Source: Achromobacter piechaudii NBRC 102461
GTDB taxonomy: Bacteria; Pseudomonadota; Gammaproteobacteria; Burkholderiales; Burkholderiaceae_B
DNA length: 64,000 bases
Assembly: GCF_001571245.1 (NCBI RefSeq)
Contig: NZ_BCTK01000008.1
Coordinates: 248,001-312,000 of the forward strand
Reading direction: 5' to 3'
This document shows positions 37,874 through 47,974 of the stretch, piece by piece (within the stretch, counting starts at the first letter, position 1; the number at the start of each line of letters is the position of its first letter). The notes beneath the pieces were generated by a model. That model was given only the letters and a program-made list of their open reading frames with translations. It did no database searches and was not told the origin of the DNA. The position numbers and the translations under genes were made by a program.

Positions 37874-39565
37874 ATGGCTGCAGTTATCAACACCAACTAC
37901 TTGTCCCTCGTTGCTCAGAACAACCTGAACAAGTCGCAATCTTCCCTGGGTACCGCCATCGAACGCCTGTCGTCGGGCCTGCGCATCAACAGCGCCAAGG
38001 ACGACGCCGCCGGTATGGCCATTGCCAACCGTTTCACCGCGAACGTCAAGGGCCTGACCCAAGCTGCTCGTAACGCCAACGACGGCATCTCGCTGGCTCA
38101 AACGACGGAAGGCGCCGCCTCCGAAGTCAACACCCACCTGCAACGCGTTCGCGAACTGTCGGTGCAAGCTTCGAACGGCAGCTACTCGCAAGAACAGCTG
38201 AACTCGATGCAAGACGAAATCAACCAACGTCTGTCGGACATCGACCGCATCTCGCAACAAACCGACTTCAACGGCGTGAAGGTTCTGTCGGATTCGGCCA
38301 AGCCCCTGACGCTGCAAGTTGGCGCCAACGACGGCGAAACGATCACCCTGAACCTGTCGGAAATCAGCGTCAAGACGCTGGGTCTGGACGGCTTCAACGT
38401 CAACGGCTCGGGCGTGACCCAGAACCGTTCGGCTACCGTGTCGGATCTGCAAGCTGCCAGCGGCACTACCACCGCCGCCAACGAATGGAAGGTCACCACG
38501 ACGCACGAAGCCGTGACCGCTGAACAAGCATTCGGCAAGCTGGAAAACGGCAACAAGGTCACCATCAGCAACGGTTCCGCCGCTGACGTCACCTACACCT
38601 ACGACGCCACCAACAAGAACTTCACGTTCACGAACTCGGCTGTTGGCACCGCTGCCGTCGGCACGCTGGCCTCCTCGCTGCAACCGGCTACCGGCACCGT
38701 GTCCGGCACCTACAACAACGTTGGCTCCAACTCGACCAAGTTCGACGTTGACGCCACCGGCAAGGTCACCATCGGCGGCCAAGACGCATACCTGGATTCG
38801 TCGGGCAACCTGACGACCAACAGCGCTGGTTCGGGCACGACCGCCGCCACGCTGGATGGCGTGATGAAGGCTGCTGCTTCCGTTTCGACCGCCGGCGCCG
38901 CCAGCGTTTCGATCGGTGGCAAGACCTACACCAGCACCGCGACCGCCAACAACCTGGAATTCACCGACACCATCAGCAGCGATGCTCTGCTGGCCAACGT
39001 GAAGGCCAACGCTACGGCAAACGACGTTACCGTCACCCTGGGCCAAGGCATCACCACCGCCACCCTGAGCTTCACCTCGGGCAAGTCGACCGACACGTAC
39101 GTCGACGAAAAGGGCACGTTCAACACGACCGCCAACTACGACACCACCTACCTGGTTGACCCCAACACGGGCAAGGTCACGGTCAAGAGCGGCACGGGCA
39201 CGGGCGACTACGCTGCCAAGGTCGGCGCTGAAGCCAAGGTCAACAGCGCAGGCAACCTGACGACTGAAGACACCAGCAAGGGCACGAAGACGTCCGATCC
39301 GATGAAGACGCTGGACGCCGCCTTCACCAAGCTGGACAAGCTGACCGGCGAACTGGGTGCTGTGCAGAACCGTCTGGAATCGACGATCGCCAACCTGAAC
39401 AACGTGGTCAACAACCTGTCCAACGCCCGTTCGCGTATTCAAGACGCCGACTACGCCACGGAAGTGTCGAACATGTCCAAGGCTCAGATCCTGCAACAAG
39501 CTGGTACCTCGGTTCTGGCGCAAGCCAACCAAGTGCCGCAAACCGTTCTGTCCCTGCTGCGTTAA
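37874..39565 (+). CDS. fliC: Flagellin FliC
   Basis: Flagellin forms the filament. The start MAAVINTNYLSLVAQNNLNKSQ at 37874 (GGGAG 8 bases before) is the classic N-terminus; an in-frame ATG 11 codons earlier is unlikely. The 563-residue chain has conserved D0/D1 helices at residues 1-165 and about 470-563 (ending VLAQANQVPQTVLSLLR). Between them is a Thr/Ser/Ala/Gly-rich variable region of about 300 residues offering many O-linked glycan sites. Gln is mostly CAA while neighbours favour CAG, fitting special codon use in a very highly expressed gene. The glycosyltransferase gene follows. Confidence 0.98.
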   Translation: MAAVINTNYLSLVAQNNLNKSQSSLGTAIERLSSGLRINSAKDDAAGMAIANRFTANVKGLTQAARNANDGISLAQTTEGAASEVNTHLQRVRELSVQASNGSYSQEQLNSMQDEINQRLSDIDRISQQTDFNGVKVLSDSAKPLTLQVGANDGETITLNLSEISVKTLGLDGFNVNGSGVTQNRSATVSDLQAASGTTTAANEWKVTTTHEAVTAEQAFGKLENGNKVTISNGSAADVTYTYDATNKNFTFTNSAVGTAAVGTLASSLQPATGTVSGTYNNVGSNSTKFDVDATGKVTIGGQDAYLDSSGNLTTNSAGSGTTAATLDGVMKAAASVSTAGAASVSIGGKTYTSTATANNLEFTDTISSDALLANVKANATANDVTVTLGQGITTATLSFTSGKSTDTYVDEKGTFNTTANYDTTYLVDPNTGKVTVKSGTGTGDYAAKVGAEAKVNSAGNLTTEDTSKGTKTSDPMKTLDAAFTKLDKLTGELGAVQNRLESTIANLNNVVNNLSNARSRIQDADYATEVSNMSKAQILQQAGTSVLAQANQVPQTVLSLLR

Positions 39566-39660
39566 TTCAAAGCAAGGGCTACGGTCGGCAGGGGGAAGCT
39601 TCGGTTTCCCCCGGCAGGCAGCCAGGAACGGCCCTTCGCGCCAGACCTGGCAACCCTCAA

Positions 39661-39684
39661 AACCCGCCTCACGGCGGGTTTTTT
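39661..39684 (+). terminator. Rho-independent terminator after fliC
   Basis: AACCCGCC, loop TCAC, GGCGGGTT, then TTTT. It lies 96 bp past the fliC stop. A second hairpin just before it (GGGGGAA with TTCCCCC at 39591-39612) may protect the 3' end of the message. Confidence 0.9.
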
Positions 39685-39816
39685 CATTTTGCGGCGTCGG
39701 CCTCGCCTTTTTCCAAACTGGCGGCGAATTCAGACGCTGATTCCCCGAATGGAGTGCGCTCGCGCTTTCTAGAATTCCAGCATCCCCTCCCAGGCTCACG
39801 CAAACCGCTTTCACTC

Positions 39817-42800
39817 ATGTCAAATCCGGCCTATATCCAGCAACAGTCACTCGCCGACCCGGGTTGCCTGTCGCCAAGCCATTCACCGCTGCATCTGCGA
39901 GCCACCGCCCACCTCTACGGCGTGGCCTCTGCGGCGCTGAACAGCGCAAAGGTCCTGATGTTGGGATGCGGAGCGGCACAGGGGCTGCTACCGTTTGCCA
40001 TGGCCAATCCGCACGCGCATGTCGTTGGTGTGGACGTTTCCGAAGCGCTTGTGCAGCGCGGTCAAGAGCACGCACGCCGGCTCAAACTGCACAACGTACA
40101 ACTGCATTGCAGGGATTACGCGACCCTGGACGATGACCTGGGCGAGTTCGATTACATCATCGCCAGCGGCCTGTTCAGTTACCTGCCGGCGCCGGCCGCC
40201 CAAGCCGTGCTGGAACGTTGCGCCCGCCGCCTGTCGCCCCTGGGCCTGCTGTACGTTGACTACCATGTCTACCCGGGGGCCAAGGCCCAGGAAGTCATAC
40301 GCGACGCTATTGTTCTGCACGCGCACGCCGCGCAGACCGAAGCGCAAGTCATCGCAAGCGCGCAAGCGGCCATGACCCTGTTCAAGGAAGGGCTCGCACC
40401 CGTGAACCCCATGGGTGTCGCCTTGTCCGCCACGCTACGACAGTTCGAGTCGCAGTTTTCAGCCACCCAAGACCAGGGCGCGGGCAATCTGCTCGCCGCC
40501 AGCGCCTGCTATTTCATCGAATTCGCGGGCCGCGCCGCCGAAGCGGGCTTGAACTATGTCGGCGACAGTCTCGCAATCTCCGAGCTGCCGCTGAACTTCG
40601 GCCAAGGCGTATCGCTGTCCAACAGCCTGCTGACCATGGGCCAGCCGGCCACCGTCAAACAGCAGTACCTGGACTTTGCAACTGGCCGTGCCTTTCGCCA
40701 GAGCCTCTGGATATCGGCCGCGCACCCCGCCGACCAGCCGCCCCGGCTGGACCTGGCGCGGATGAAGGACCTGCGCTGGGCGTGCGGATTGCAACGCCTG
40801 GCAGGCCTGTCCGCCGAAAATAGCGTCACCTATGTCAACCATCTGGGCCAGGGCCTGACCACCAGGGACACGGCGGTTGAAGCCATCGTCGACACCCTTG
40901 CCCATGTCTGGCCCGCCTCCCTGCCCTATACGACGCTGCTTGCCAGCATCATGCATCGCTTGGGCCTGGACGATCCTGCCGCCAGAAAGCAGCTTGATAA
41001 CGCGCTGAAGACGCTGCTTGAAAGCAAGGTTGCCCATTACTGCCTCGACGACGGCCCCTACGATACTGCCCATGACGTCGCTGGCGCCGGGGCGGTTCGA
41101 ATCATTTCTGGCGATGCAACCGACACCTCCCCGCGCTTCAATCTCTGGCACGAGCCCGTCAAGCTACGTTTGACGCCGACCCAGCAGGAACTATGCATGG
41201 CGTTGGCCGAGGGCATGAGCCTGGCCGCATTGACCGACATCGCGGCACAGGCTGCCGCCCCGCAAGCGCGAGGGCTGCAAACCGGCTCGTCAGAGGTCTC
41301 GGAACTGCTTTACCTGTTGCGTCGCTATGCCTTGGTCCGTACCTGCCCGGACACCTGGTGCAAGCTGTTCGAGTCCGGCCTGAAAGCCAGCGCAGGCATG
41401 GCCCCCTTCTGCGGGCTGTACGCCAGCGCGCTGGCACGGATCAGCCTGGAAGCCGGCATCCTGAGCAGCAACGACAGCGACGCCAAACTTGCGCCCGCTC
41501 TGCTTGCGCAGGCCAACAAGATGCAGGACCTGATTCGTCAGAACGCCTATCAACAGGCCGAGCCGATTGCGCGCAAGCTGGCGAACATTGCACCTGGATT
41601 CGCCGACGCCTGGGAAGTGCTCACGGCCTGCCTGTTCAATACCAACCAGCTGGATCAAGCACTGCTGGCCGCTTTGAAGATGGTGCAGGCCGCGCCCGCA
41701 GACTTCCGTTCCTACGTCCTGCTCGGAATCAGCCTGGCCCGCCTGGACCGATCGTCGGAGGCCATCAACGTCTGCCGCCGCTCGGTCGAGCTTGCGCCGC
41801 GCAATGCGCACACCTATTCCGGATTGGGCGATGCGCTGAATGTCGAGCGGCGCTATGCCGAAGCGCGCTCCGCCTACGAACAGGCCTTGCAGTGGGATCC
41901 CAAACATCGCAAATCGCTATTGAATCTTTGCAAGGTCCTCATCGATGGCGGCGATATCGTCGCAGCCGAGCAAGCTGCCCAAGTCGCTGTCAACGCCTAC
42001 CCCGATGCCGGCAGCGCGCACAGCAACCTCTTGTTCGCCATCAACTATTCGCCGGACAAGTCTGCAAGCGACGTTTACCTTGCATACCAGAATAGCAACC
42101 GCCTGCTGTTTGCTCCCCTTCGCAGCAAGTGGCGCCCGCACGCCAACTCGCGGCAGGCCAATCGTCGATTGAAGATCGGCTACGTGTCGCCCGACTTCAA
42201 GAAGCACTCTGGCAATAACTTTGTCGAGCCGCTTTTCGCGCATCACGACAGGCAGGCGTTCGACATCACGGCCTACGCCGAGTTGGCCAGTGAAGACGAA
42301 GTCACCGCGCGGTTCAAGGGCTACTTCGATCATTGGGTACCGACGTCGCGGCTGACGGACGCCGATCTGGCCGAGAAGATCCGCGCTGACGGCATCGATA
42401 TCCTGATTGACCTGGCGGGACACACCCAGGGCAATCGGCTTGCCGTCTTTGCACGCAAACCGGCTCCCGTGTCGATTACGTGGATGGGGTATGGGTATAC
42501 GACCGGCCTGTCTGCGATCGACTATATCGTCCTGGATGGCGCCATGGCGCCTGCGGGCAGCGAAGCGCTGTTCTCGGAAAAAATCCTGCGCCTGAGCACG
42601 GCCTGCGCTTACCGCCCCGGTACGTCCATGGGCGAGGTAAGCGAACTACCCGCCCTCACCAACGAGGGCATCACATTCGGCACGCTGTCGCGCGCCATCC
42701 GCATCAACCACCGCACCATCCGTACCTGGGCGGCCATCCTGCGCCGCCTGCCAAATTCCCGTTTGGTCATCAACAGCGGCAGCTATCGGGATGCGGCCAT

Positions 42801-43245
42801 GTGCGACGGGCTGGCGGCGCGCTTTGAAGCCCTGGGCGTCAGCCGCAACCGATTGAGCATCGGATTCAACAGCCCTCCGTGGGACCTGCTGCGCGGCATC
42901 GATATCGGCCTGGACTGCTTCCCCCATAACTCCGGCACGACCCTGATGGAATTCATTCACATGGGCGTCCCGTATATCACCCTTGCGGACCGTCCCAGCG
43001 TCGGCCGATTGGGCAGTTCGATTCTGAAGTCTGTGGGCCACGCAGATCTCATCTGCGCCGATGAAGCTGAATACATCGAAAAGGCCGTCGCACTGGCCAG
43101 CGATGTGCCAGCGCTTGCCAAGCTGCGCAAGCGTCTGCGCCAGGATCTGCAAAACAGCGTGCTCATGGACGAAGCAGGCTTCGCCCGCGAGTTCGAAACT
43201 GAAATCAAGAAAATCTTCGTTCAATGGTGTGAGAGTCAAGCATGA
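39817..43245 (+). CDS. Methyltransferase-TPR-GT41 (OGT-type) fusion, probable flagellin glycosyltransferase
   Basis: From ATG 39817 ([16 protein letters not shown]; 1142 residues) three parts follow. Residues about 40-200 are a class I SAM methyltransferase fold (motif [12 protein letters not shown] near 47, then [14 protein letters not shown]). Residues about 200-480 resemble the regulatory region that follows lysine-methyltransferase-like domains. TPR-type helices occupy about 590-755 ([37 protein letters not shown]). The C-terminal 370 residues are an O-GlcNAc-transferase-like GT41 domain ([62 protein letters not shown]). Its place 250 bp after fliC suggests it glycosylates flagellin Ser/Thr. 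Large flagellin glycosyltransferases of this kind are known beside fliC in Burkholderia. Confidence 0.88.
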   Translation: MSNPAYIQQQSLADPGCLSPSHSPLHLRATAHLYGVASAALNSAKVLMLGCGAAQGLLPFAMANPHAHVVGVDVSEALVQRGQEHARRLKLHNVQLHCRDYATLDDDLGEFDYIIASGLFSYLPAPAAQAVLERCARRLSPLGLLYVDYHVYPGAKAQEVIRDAIVLHAHAAQTEAQVIASAQAAMTLFKEGLAPVNPMGVALSATLRQFESQFSATQDQGAGNLLAASACYFIEFAGRAAEAGLNYVGDSLAISELPLNFGQGVSLSNSLLTMGQPATVKQQYLDFATGRAFRQSLWISAAHPADQPPRLDLARMKDLRWACGLQRLAGLSAENSVTYVNHLGQGLTTRDTAVEAIVDTLAHVWPASLPYTTLLASIMHRLGLDDPAARKQLDNALKTLLESKVAHYCLDDGPYDTAHDVAGAGAVRIISGDATDTSPRFNLWHEPVKLRLTPTQQELCMALAEGMSLAALTDIAAQAAAPQARGLQTGSSEVSELLYLLRRYALVRTCPDTWCKLFESGLKASAGMAPFCGLYASALARISLEAGILSSNDSDAKLAPALLAQANKMQDLIRQNAYQQAEPIARKLANIAPGFADAWEVLTACLFNTNQLDQALLAALKMVQAAPADFRSYVLLGISLARLDRSSEAINVCRRSVELAPRNAHTYSGLGDALNVERRYAEARSAYEQALQWDPKHRKSLLNLCKVLIDGGDIVAAEQAAQVAVNAYPDAGSAHSNLLFAINYSPDKSASDVYLAYQNSNRLLFAPLRSKWRPHANSRQANRRLKIGYVSPDFKKHSGNNFVEPLFAHHDRQAFDITAYAELASEDEVTARFKGYFDHWVPTSRLTDADLAEKIRADGIDILIDLAGHTQGNRLAVFARKPAPVSITWMGYGYTTGLSAIDYIVLDGAMAPAGSEALFSEKILRLSTACAYRPGTSMGEVSELPALTNEGITFGTLSRAIRINHRTIRTWAAILRRLPNSRLVINSGSYRDAAMCDGLAARFEALGVSRNRLSIGFNSPPWDLLRGIDIGLDCFPHNSGTTLMEFIHMGVPYITLADRPSVGRLGSSILKSVGHADLICADEAEYIEKAVALASDVPALAKLRKRLRQDLQNSVLMDEAGFAREFETEIKKIFVQWCESQA

Positions 43246-44015
43246 AAGCCATCATCCTCGCCGGCGGTCTCGGTACCCGGATTTCGGAAGAAACCCAAGC
43301 GCGTCCCAAGCCCATGATCGAAATCGGCGGCCGGCCGATCCTTTGGCACATCATGAAGACGTACTCGGCGCATGGCGTGAACGACTTCGTCATTTGCTGC
43401 GGCTACAAGGGCTACATGATCAAGGAGTACTTCGCCAACTACTTCCTGCATATGTCGGACGTGACTTTCGACATGGCGGACAATCGGATGGAAGTGCACC
43501 AGCGCAAAGCCGAACCTTGGCGCGTGACCCTGGTTGATACCGGCGAAACCACCATGACCGGCGGCCGCTTGAAGCGCGTTGAAGATTATGTGAAGGACGA
43601 GGAAGCGTTTTGCTTCACCTATGGTGACGGCGTTTCCGATGTGAATATCAGTGCGCTGATCTCCTTTCACCGCGAGCACGGAAAGGCCGCTACCGTGACC
43701 GCGGTGCAGCCCCCTGGGCGCTACGGCGCCCTGCGCCGTGAAGGTAACCAGGTCACCGGCTTCACGGAAAAGCCGCGCGGCGATGGCGGCCTGATCAATG
43801 GCGGCTTCTTTGTGCTGTCGCCCAGCGTCCTCTCGCTGATCGAAAGCGATGACATGCCGTGGGAAGGCGTTCCGCTGGAGACACTCAGCCGGCAAGGCCA
43901 GCTTCAGGCCTTCGAACACCTGGGCTTCTGGCAGCCGATGGACACCTTGCGCGACAAGAATCAACTCGAACACCTGTGGGCCCAAGGAAATCCGCCGTGG
44001 AAAACGTGGGCATAA
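43242..44015 (+). CDS. rfbF: Glucose-1-phosphate cytidylyltransferase
   Basis: This enzyme makes CDP-glucose from CTP and glucose-1-phosphate, the entry step of CDP-deoxysugar synthesis. The 257-residue product opens with the nucleotidyltransferase signature [39 protein letters not shown]. It also carries the RfbF-specific stretch [30 protein letters not shown] and active-site [14 protein letters not shown] overlap with the preceding gene indicates translational coupling. Confidence 0.96.
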   Translation: MKAIILAGGLGTRISEETQARPKPMIEIGGRPILWHIMKTYSAHGVNDFVICCGYKGYMIKEYFANYFLHMSDVTFDMADNRMEVHQRKAEPWRVTLVDTGETTMTGGRLKRVEDYVKDEEAFCFTYGDGVSDVNISALISFHREHGKAATVTAVQPPGRYGALRREGNQVTGFTEKPRGDGGLINGGFFVLSPSVLSLIESDDMPWEGVPLETLSRQGQLQAFEHLGFWQPMDTLRDKNQLEHLWAQGNPPWKTWA

Positions 44016-45091
44016 GGCAATTCGAGGGCGCTTACGCTGGCGTGCGCGCCGTCGTTACCGGCCACACCGGATTCAAAGGCAGCTGGTTGGCAGCCTGGTT
44101 GGGCTCGTTGGGCGCACGCGTCACCGGCCTGTCCCTGCCGCCGTCCATGGAGCCGAATCATTGGGACCTGCTGGCCCAGGACATCGATGACGTGCGCGGC
44201 GACGTGCGCGATGCGGGCCAGGTGGCGGCGGCATTCGCCCGGACGCAGCCGGAAATCGTCTTTCATCTGGCAGCGCAGACGTTGGTGCGCGAGTCCTATT
44301 CCGATCCGCTCAACAGCTGGTCCACCAACGTCATGGGGACGGCGAACGTGCTGCAAGCCTGCCGGCTCACGCCCAGCGTACGCGCGGTCGTCGTTGTGAC
44401 CACGGACAAGGTGTATGCCAATCGCGAATGGCATTGGGGCTATCGCGAGAATGACGCGTTGGGCGGACATGATCCTTACAGCGCATCCAAGGCCGCCTGC
44501 GAAATACTGGTCGACAGCTATCGGAAATCGTTTTGGGGTCGCGACAAGCCAGTACTCGTCGCATCGGCGCGCGCCGGTAATGTCATCGGCGGCGGCGATT
44601 GGGCTGCGGACCGTCTGGTGCCGGATCTGGTCAGGGCGGTGTATGAACATCGCACGCTCGAAATCCGGTCGCCGGCGGCCACGCGCCCCTGGCAACACGT
44701 ACTGGACTGCCTGTCCGGCTACCTGATGCTGGGCCAGAAATTGCTGGCGGGCGATTCCACGTACGCCGACAGCTGGAACTTTGGTCCGGTCGCCGAAGAC
44801 AATCGCACCGTGGCGCAATTGCTGGGCTTGCTGAACCAGCACTGGTCGGATCTGGCCTGGACCGCGACGCCATCCGCCGGCCCGCACGAGGCGGGCCTGT
44901 TGCTGCTGGACTGCGCCAAGGCGCGCCAGGTCCTGGGATGGCGCCCCGTTCTGCAACTGGACGACGCGCTGGCGATGACCGCGAACTGGTATCGCCATCA
45001 TCATCGGACAGGGCAGACCCTCTCCCTGGCGCAATTGCGGCAGTACGTCGAAAAGGCGGCGCAAACGGGCTCGCGGTGGGCGTCGGCATGA
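43997..45091 (+). CDS. rfbG: CDP-glucose 4,6-dehydratase
   Basis: This short-chain dehydrogenase-type enzyme converts CDP-glucose to CDP-4-keto-6-deoxyglucose. I chose GTG 43997 ([41 protein letters not shown] box upstream), giving 364 residues and an 18-bp overlap with rfbF. The NAD motif is GHTGFKG; the catalytic Tyr-x3-Lys is in [11 protein letters not shown], with the Thr in [14 protein letters not shown]. It follows its pathway partner directly. Confidence 0.95.
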   Translation: MENVGIRQFEGAYAGVRAVVTGHTGFKGSWLAAWLGSLGARVTGLSLPPSMEPNHWDLLAQDIDDVRGDVRDAGQVAAAFARTQPEIVFHLAAQTLVRESYSDPLNSWSTNVMGTANVLQACRLTPSVRAVVVVTTDKVYANREWHWGYRENDALGGHDPYSASKAACEILVDSYRKSFWGRDKPVLVASARAGNVIGGGDWAADRLVPDLVRAVYEHRTLEIRSPAATRPWQHVLDCLSGYLMLGQKLLAGDSTYADSWNFGPVAEDNRTVAQLLGLLNQHWSDLAWTATPSAGPHEAGLLLLDCAKARQVLGWRPVLQLDDALAMTANWYRHHHRTGQTLSLAQLRQYVEKAAQTGSRWASA

Positions 45092-45639
45092 ACGTGGCCG
45101 GCACCCCCATCGCTGGCGCGTACGTCGTTCACACGCACGCCGTGGCGGACTCGCGCGGCGCCTTCGCTCGCCTGTTTTGCGCAAAATCCCTGGCCGAGGT
45201 CGTCGGACCACGGCAAATCCTGCAGATCAACCAGTCGCGCACAACGCGCGCCGGCGCCGTGCGCGGCATGCATTTTCAATACGCTCCTCATGCAGAAATG
45301 AAGCTCGTGCGCTGCATTCGAGGCCGTGTCTGGGATGTGATGGTCGATCTGCGCGCCGGATCCTCCTCATTCCTGCGCTGGCACGCGGAGGAGCTCGATC
45401 CGACCTCGGCGAAGATGCTGGTGATCCCGGAAGGTTGTGCCCATGGCTTTCAGGCATTGGAACCTGATAGCGAACTGCTCTATCTGCATACCGAGTTCTA
45501 CACGCCCGCATCGGAAGCCGGCCTGCGCCACGACGATCCAAAACTGGCGATTGCCTGGCCCATGCCGCCCGTCGAACTTTCCCCTCGGGACAGGGCTCAT
45601 CCCCTGATTCCCGATGATTTCGCAGGAATTCACCTATGA
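45088..45639 (+). CDS. NDP-4-keto-6-deoxysugar 3,5-epimerase-like protein (RmlC family)
   Basis: The 183-residue product is an RmlC-type cupin: RGAFARLFCAKSL, INQSRTTRAGAVRGMHFQYAPHAEMKLVRCIRGRVWDVMVDLR, then MLVIPEGCAHGFQALEPDSELLY. RmlC enzymes epimerise C3 and/or C5 of 4-keto-6-deoxy-sugar nucleotides; here the substrate should be the CDP-linked product of RfbG. The His in MHFQ and the Lys in EMKLVRC match usual active-site positions. Overlaps rfbG at ATGA. Which carbon is inverted cannot be told. Confidence 0.9.
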   Translation: MNVAGTPIAGAYVVHTHAVADSRGAFARLFCAKSLAEVVGPRQILQINQSRTTRAGAVRGMHFQYAPHAEMKLVRCIRGRVWDVMVDLRAGSSSFLRWHAEELDPTSAKMLVIPEGCAHGFQALEPDSELLYLHTEFYTPASEAGLRHDDPKLAIAWPMPPVELSPRDRAHPLIPDDFAGIHL

Positions 45640-46859
45640 AGTGCCGCCATTGCGCCACGCCTTTATTGCAATCACTGGTCAGCTTGGGCGCCGCCCCCCC
45701 GTCCAACGCCTACCTCACGGAGCAGGAACTCCAGCAACCGGAAGCCTACTATCCGTTGAACGTGCGCGTATGCCACACCTGCTGGCTGGTGCAGACCGAA
45801 GACTACACCCAGGCCGACGCCTTGTTCACAAAGGACTACGCCTACTTCTCATCCACTTCGGCAAGCTGGCTGGCGCACGCCGCCCGCTACAGCGAGATGG
45901 TGATCGAGCGCTATGGGCTCGGTGCGGACAGTCTGGTCATCGAGGTGGCGTCCAATGACGGCTATCTGTTGAAAAACTTCGTCGCGGCGGGCATTGCATG
46001 CCTTGGCATCGAACCGACCGCCAGCACGGCGCAAGCCGCGCAGGCCGCCGGCATTCCGGTGCTGCGCGAGTTCTTCGGCGAGACCCTGGGCAAGCAGCTC
46101 AGAGACAAGGGACAACAGGCAGATCTGATTGCGGGCAATAACGTCTATGCGCATGTCCCCGACATCAACGACTTCACCCTTGGCCTGAAGGCGGCCTTGA
46201 AGCCGCGCGGAACGATCACGCTGGAATTTCCGCACCTGCTGCGCCTGCTGGCCCATACGCAGTTCGACACGATCTACCACGAGCATTACTCGTACCTGTC
46301 GCTGTACACGGTGGCCCGTATCTTCGCCGCGTGCGGACTGCGTGTAACGGACGTCCAGGAACTGCCCACCCACGGTGGCAGCCTGCGTGTTTTTGGATGC
46401 CACGCGGATGATCCGCGCGGCGATCTCCCCTCCGTCGCAAGTGTTCTTCAAGCCGAAAAGCAGGCTGGCATGCAGGACCCCGAGGCGTACGAGAGCTTTC
46501 AGCAGCGCGTCGATGGCATAAAGGATAATTTTGTCGAGTTCCTGATCCAGCAGAAGCGGATGGGAAAATCCGTGGCCGCCTACGGTGCTGCCGCCAAGGG
46601 CAATACGTTGCTGAACTACGCGGGTATCAAGCCCGATCTGCTGCCGCTGGTCTGCGATGCCGCCGCCTACAAGCAGGGAAAATTCCTGCCGGGCAGCAGG
46701 ATTCCGATCTATTCCCCGGAAAAGCTCAAGGAAGTCCGCCCGGACTACGTCGTGGTGTTCCCTTGGAACATTGTCGAAGAAGTCATGAGCCAGAACCAAC
46801 ACATCCGCGATTGGGGCGGAAAATTCGTCACGGCCGTTCCTACATTGGAAATCCGATGA
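45636..46859 (+). CDS. NDP-hexose C-methyltransferase (TylC3/EvaC type)
   Basis: The 407-residue three-part protein matches the sugar C-methyltransferase family. It has an N-terminal zinc-binding module (MKCRHCATPLL and VRVCHTCWLVQ supply two Cys-x2-Cys pairs) and a central SAM domain (SLVIEVASNDGYLLKNFVAAGIACLGIEPT; NNVYAHVPDINDF). A C-terminal domain (VAAYGAAAKGNTLLNYAG; IPIYSPEKLKEVRPDYVVVFPWN) completes it. Family members add a methyl to C3 of 4-keto-6-deoxy sugars to make branched sugars. ATGA overlap with the epimerase gene supports a common pathway. Confidence 0.9.
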   Translation: MKCRHCATPLLQSLVSLGAAPPSNAYLTEQELQQPEAYYPLNVRVCHTCWLVQTEDYTQADALFTKDYAYFSSTSASWLAHAARYSEMVIERYGLGADSLVIEVASNDGYLLKNFVAAGIACLGIEPTASTAQAAQAAGIPVLREFFGETLGKQLRDKGQQADLIAGNNVYAHVPDINDFTLGLKAALKPRGTITLEFPHLLRLLAHTQFDTIYHEHYSYLSLYTVARIFAACGLRVTDVQELPTHGGSLRVFGCHADDPRGDLPSVASVLQAEKQAGMQDPEAYESFQQRVDGIKDNFVEFLIQQKRMGKSVAAYGAAAKGNTLLNYAGIKPDLLPLVCDAAAYKQGKFLPGSRIPIYSPEKLKEVRPDYVVVFPWNIVEEVMSQNQHIRDWGGKFVTAVPTLEIR

Positions 46860-47974
46860 GCGCGCGCATTCACTACACAAAGCCCTCGATCACCGATCTC
46901 GAAGTGGAGTACGCGACCGACGCGGCTCGCCATGGCTGGGGGGAGCGCTGCTACGAATACCTGGGCCGCTTCGAACGGCAATTCAAAGCCCACATCGGTA
47001 CGCAATTCGCCATCGCGACTTCCAGCTGCACCGGCGCACTGCATATCGGCATGGCGGCATTGGGTATCGGCCCGGGTGATGAAGTCATCATGGCTGACAC
47101 GAATTGGATCGCCAGCGCCGCGCCGATCGTCCACCTTGGCGCCAAGCCTGTTTTCGTGGACATTCTTCCCGGCTCCTGGTGCCTGGATCCGGCCCAGGTG
47201 CAAGCGGCGATCACCCCCCGCACCAAAGCCATCCTGGCCGTGCACCTCTACGGCAATCTCTGCGATATGGACGCGCTGCTGGCCATCGGCGCACGCCATG
47301 GCATACCGGTGATCGAAGACGCCGCAGAAGCCATCGGCTCGTCCTGCCACGGCAGGCGGGCTGGCAGCATGGGCATCTTCGGGGCGTTTTCATTCCATGG
47401 AACGAAGACCATGACGACGGGCGAAGGCGGCATGTTCGTCACCAATGACCCAGCGCTTTATGAAAGGGCCATCACCTTGTCCAACCACGGCCGCCATGCC
47501 GCGCAGGCCAAGCAATTCTGGCCCGACCTGCTCGGCTTCAAATACAAGATGTCGAACATACAGGCTGCAATCGGCTGCGCCCAGCTGGAACGGATCGACG
47601 AACTTATCGACGGCAAGCGCCGGGTATTCGAAGCGTATCAGGCCGGCCTGGAAGATCTGCCCGGCATATCGTTGAATCCGGAACCCGCGGGCATGCAGAA
47701 CGGCTATTGGATGCCAACCATCGTCTTTGATCGCGCGCTGGGCATTCGGCGGGAAGACCTGCAAGCCGCTTTGAATCCGGAAGGCATAGACGCCCGCGTC
47801 TTCTTCCATCCGCTGTCCAGCCTGCCCATGTTCGAGGCCCAGGCAAAGAATGTCCATGCGTATGACATTCCTGACCGCGCCATCAATCTGCCCAGCTATC
47901 ACGACATGACGAATGCGGATCTGGACCGCGTCATCACGGCAGTTCGCCAGTTGTATGGGTCCCGTGGCTCATGA
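46856..47974 (+). CDS. PLP sugar aminotransferase (DegT/DnrJ/EryC1/StrS family)
   Basis: The 372-residue product begins MSARIHYTKPSITDLEVEYATDAARHGWGERCYEYLGRFE and contains TSSCTGALHIGMAALGIGPGDEVI, the Asp in IPVIEDAAEAIGS, and PLP lysine in FSFHGTKTMTTGEGG. Because the Lys is present, it should transaminate a keto-sugar rather than act as the His-containing RfbH-type dehydratase. The product would be an amino-deoxy sugar nucleotide. Overlaps both neighbours at ATGA. Confidence 0.92.
   Translation: MSARIHYTKPSITDLEVEYATDAARHGWGERCYEYLGRFERQFKAHIGTQFAIATSSCTGALHIGMAALGIGPGDEVIMADTNWIASAAPIVHLGAKPVFVDILPGSWCLDPAQVQAAITPRTKAILAVHLYGNLCDMDALLAIGARHGIPVIEDAAEAIGSSCHGRRAGSMGIFGAFSFHGTKTMTTGEGGMFVTNDPALYERAITLSNHGRHAAQAKQFWPDLLGFKYKMSNIQAAIGCAQLERIDELIDGKRRVFEAYQAGLEDLPGISLNPEPAGMQNGYWMPTIVFDRALGIRREDLQAALNPEGIDARVFFHPLSSLPMFEAQAKNVHAYDIPDRAINLPSYHDMTNADLDRVITAVRQLYGSRGS

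Noticed and set aside
46856-47974. Aminotransferase-family gene as an RfbH-type 3-dehydrase
   Set aside because: RfbH-type enzymes replace the PLP lysine by histidine; here FHGTK retains the lysine.
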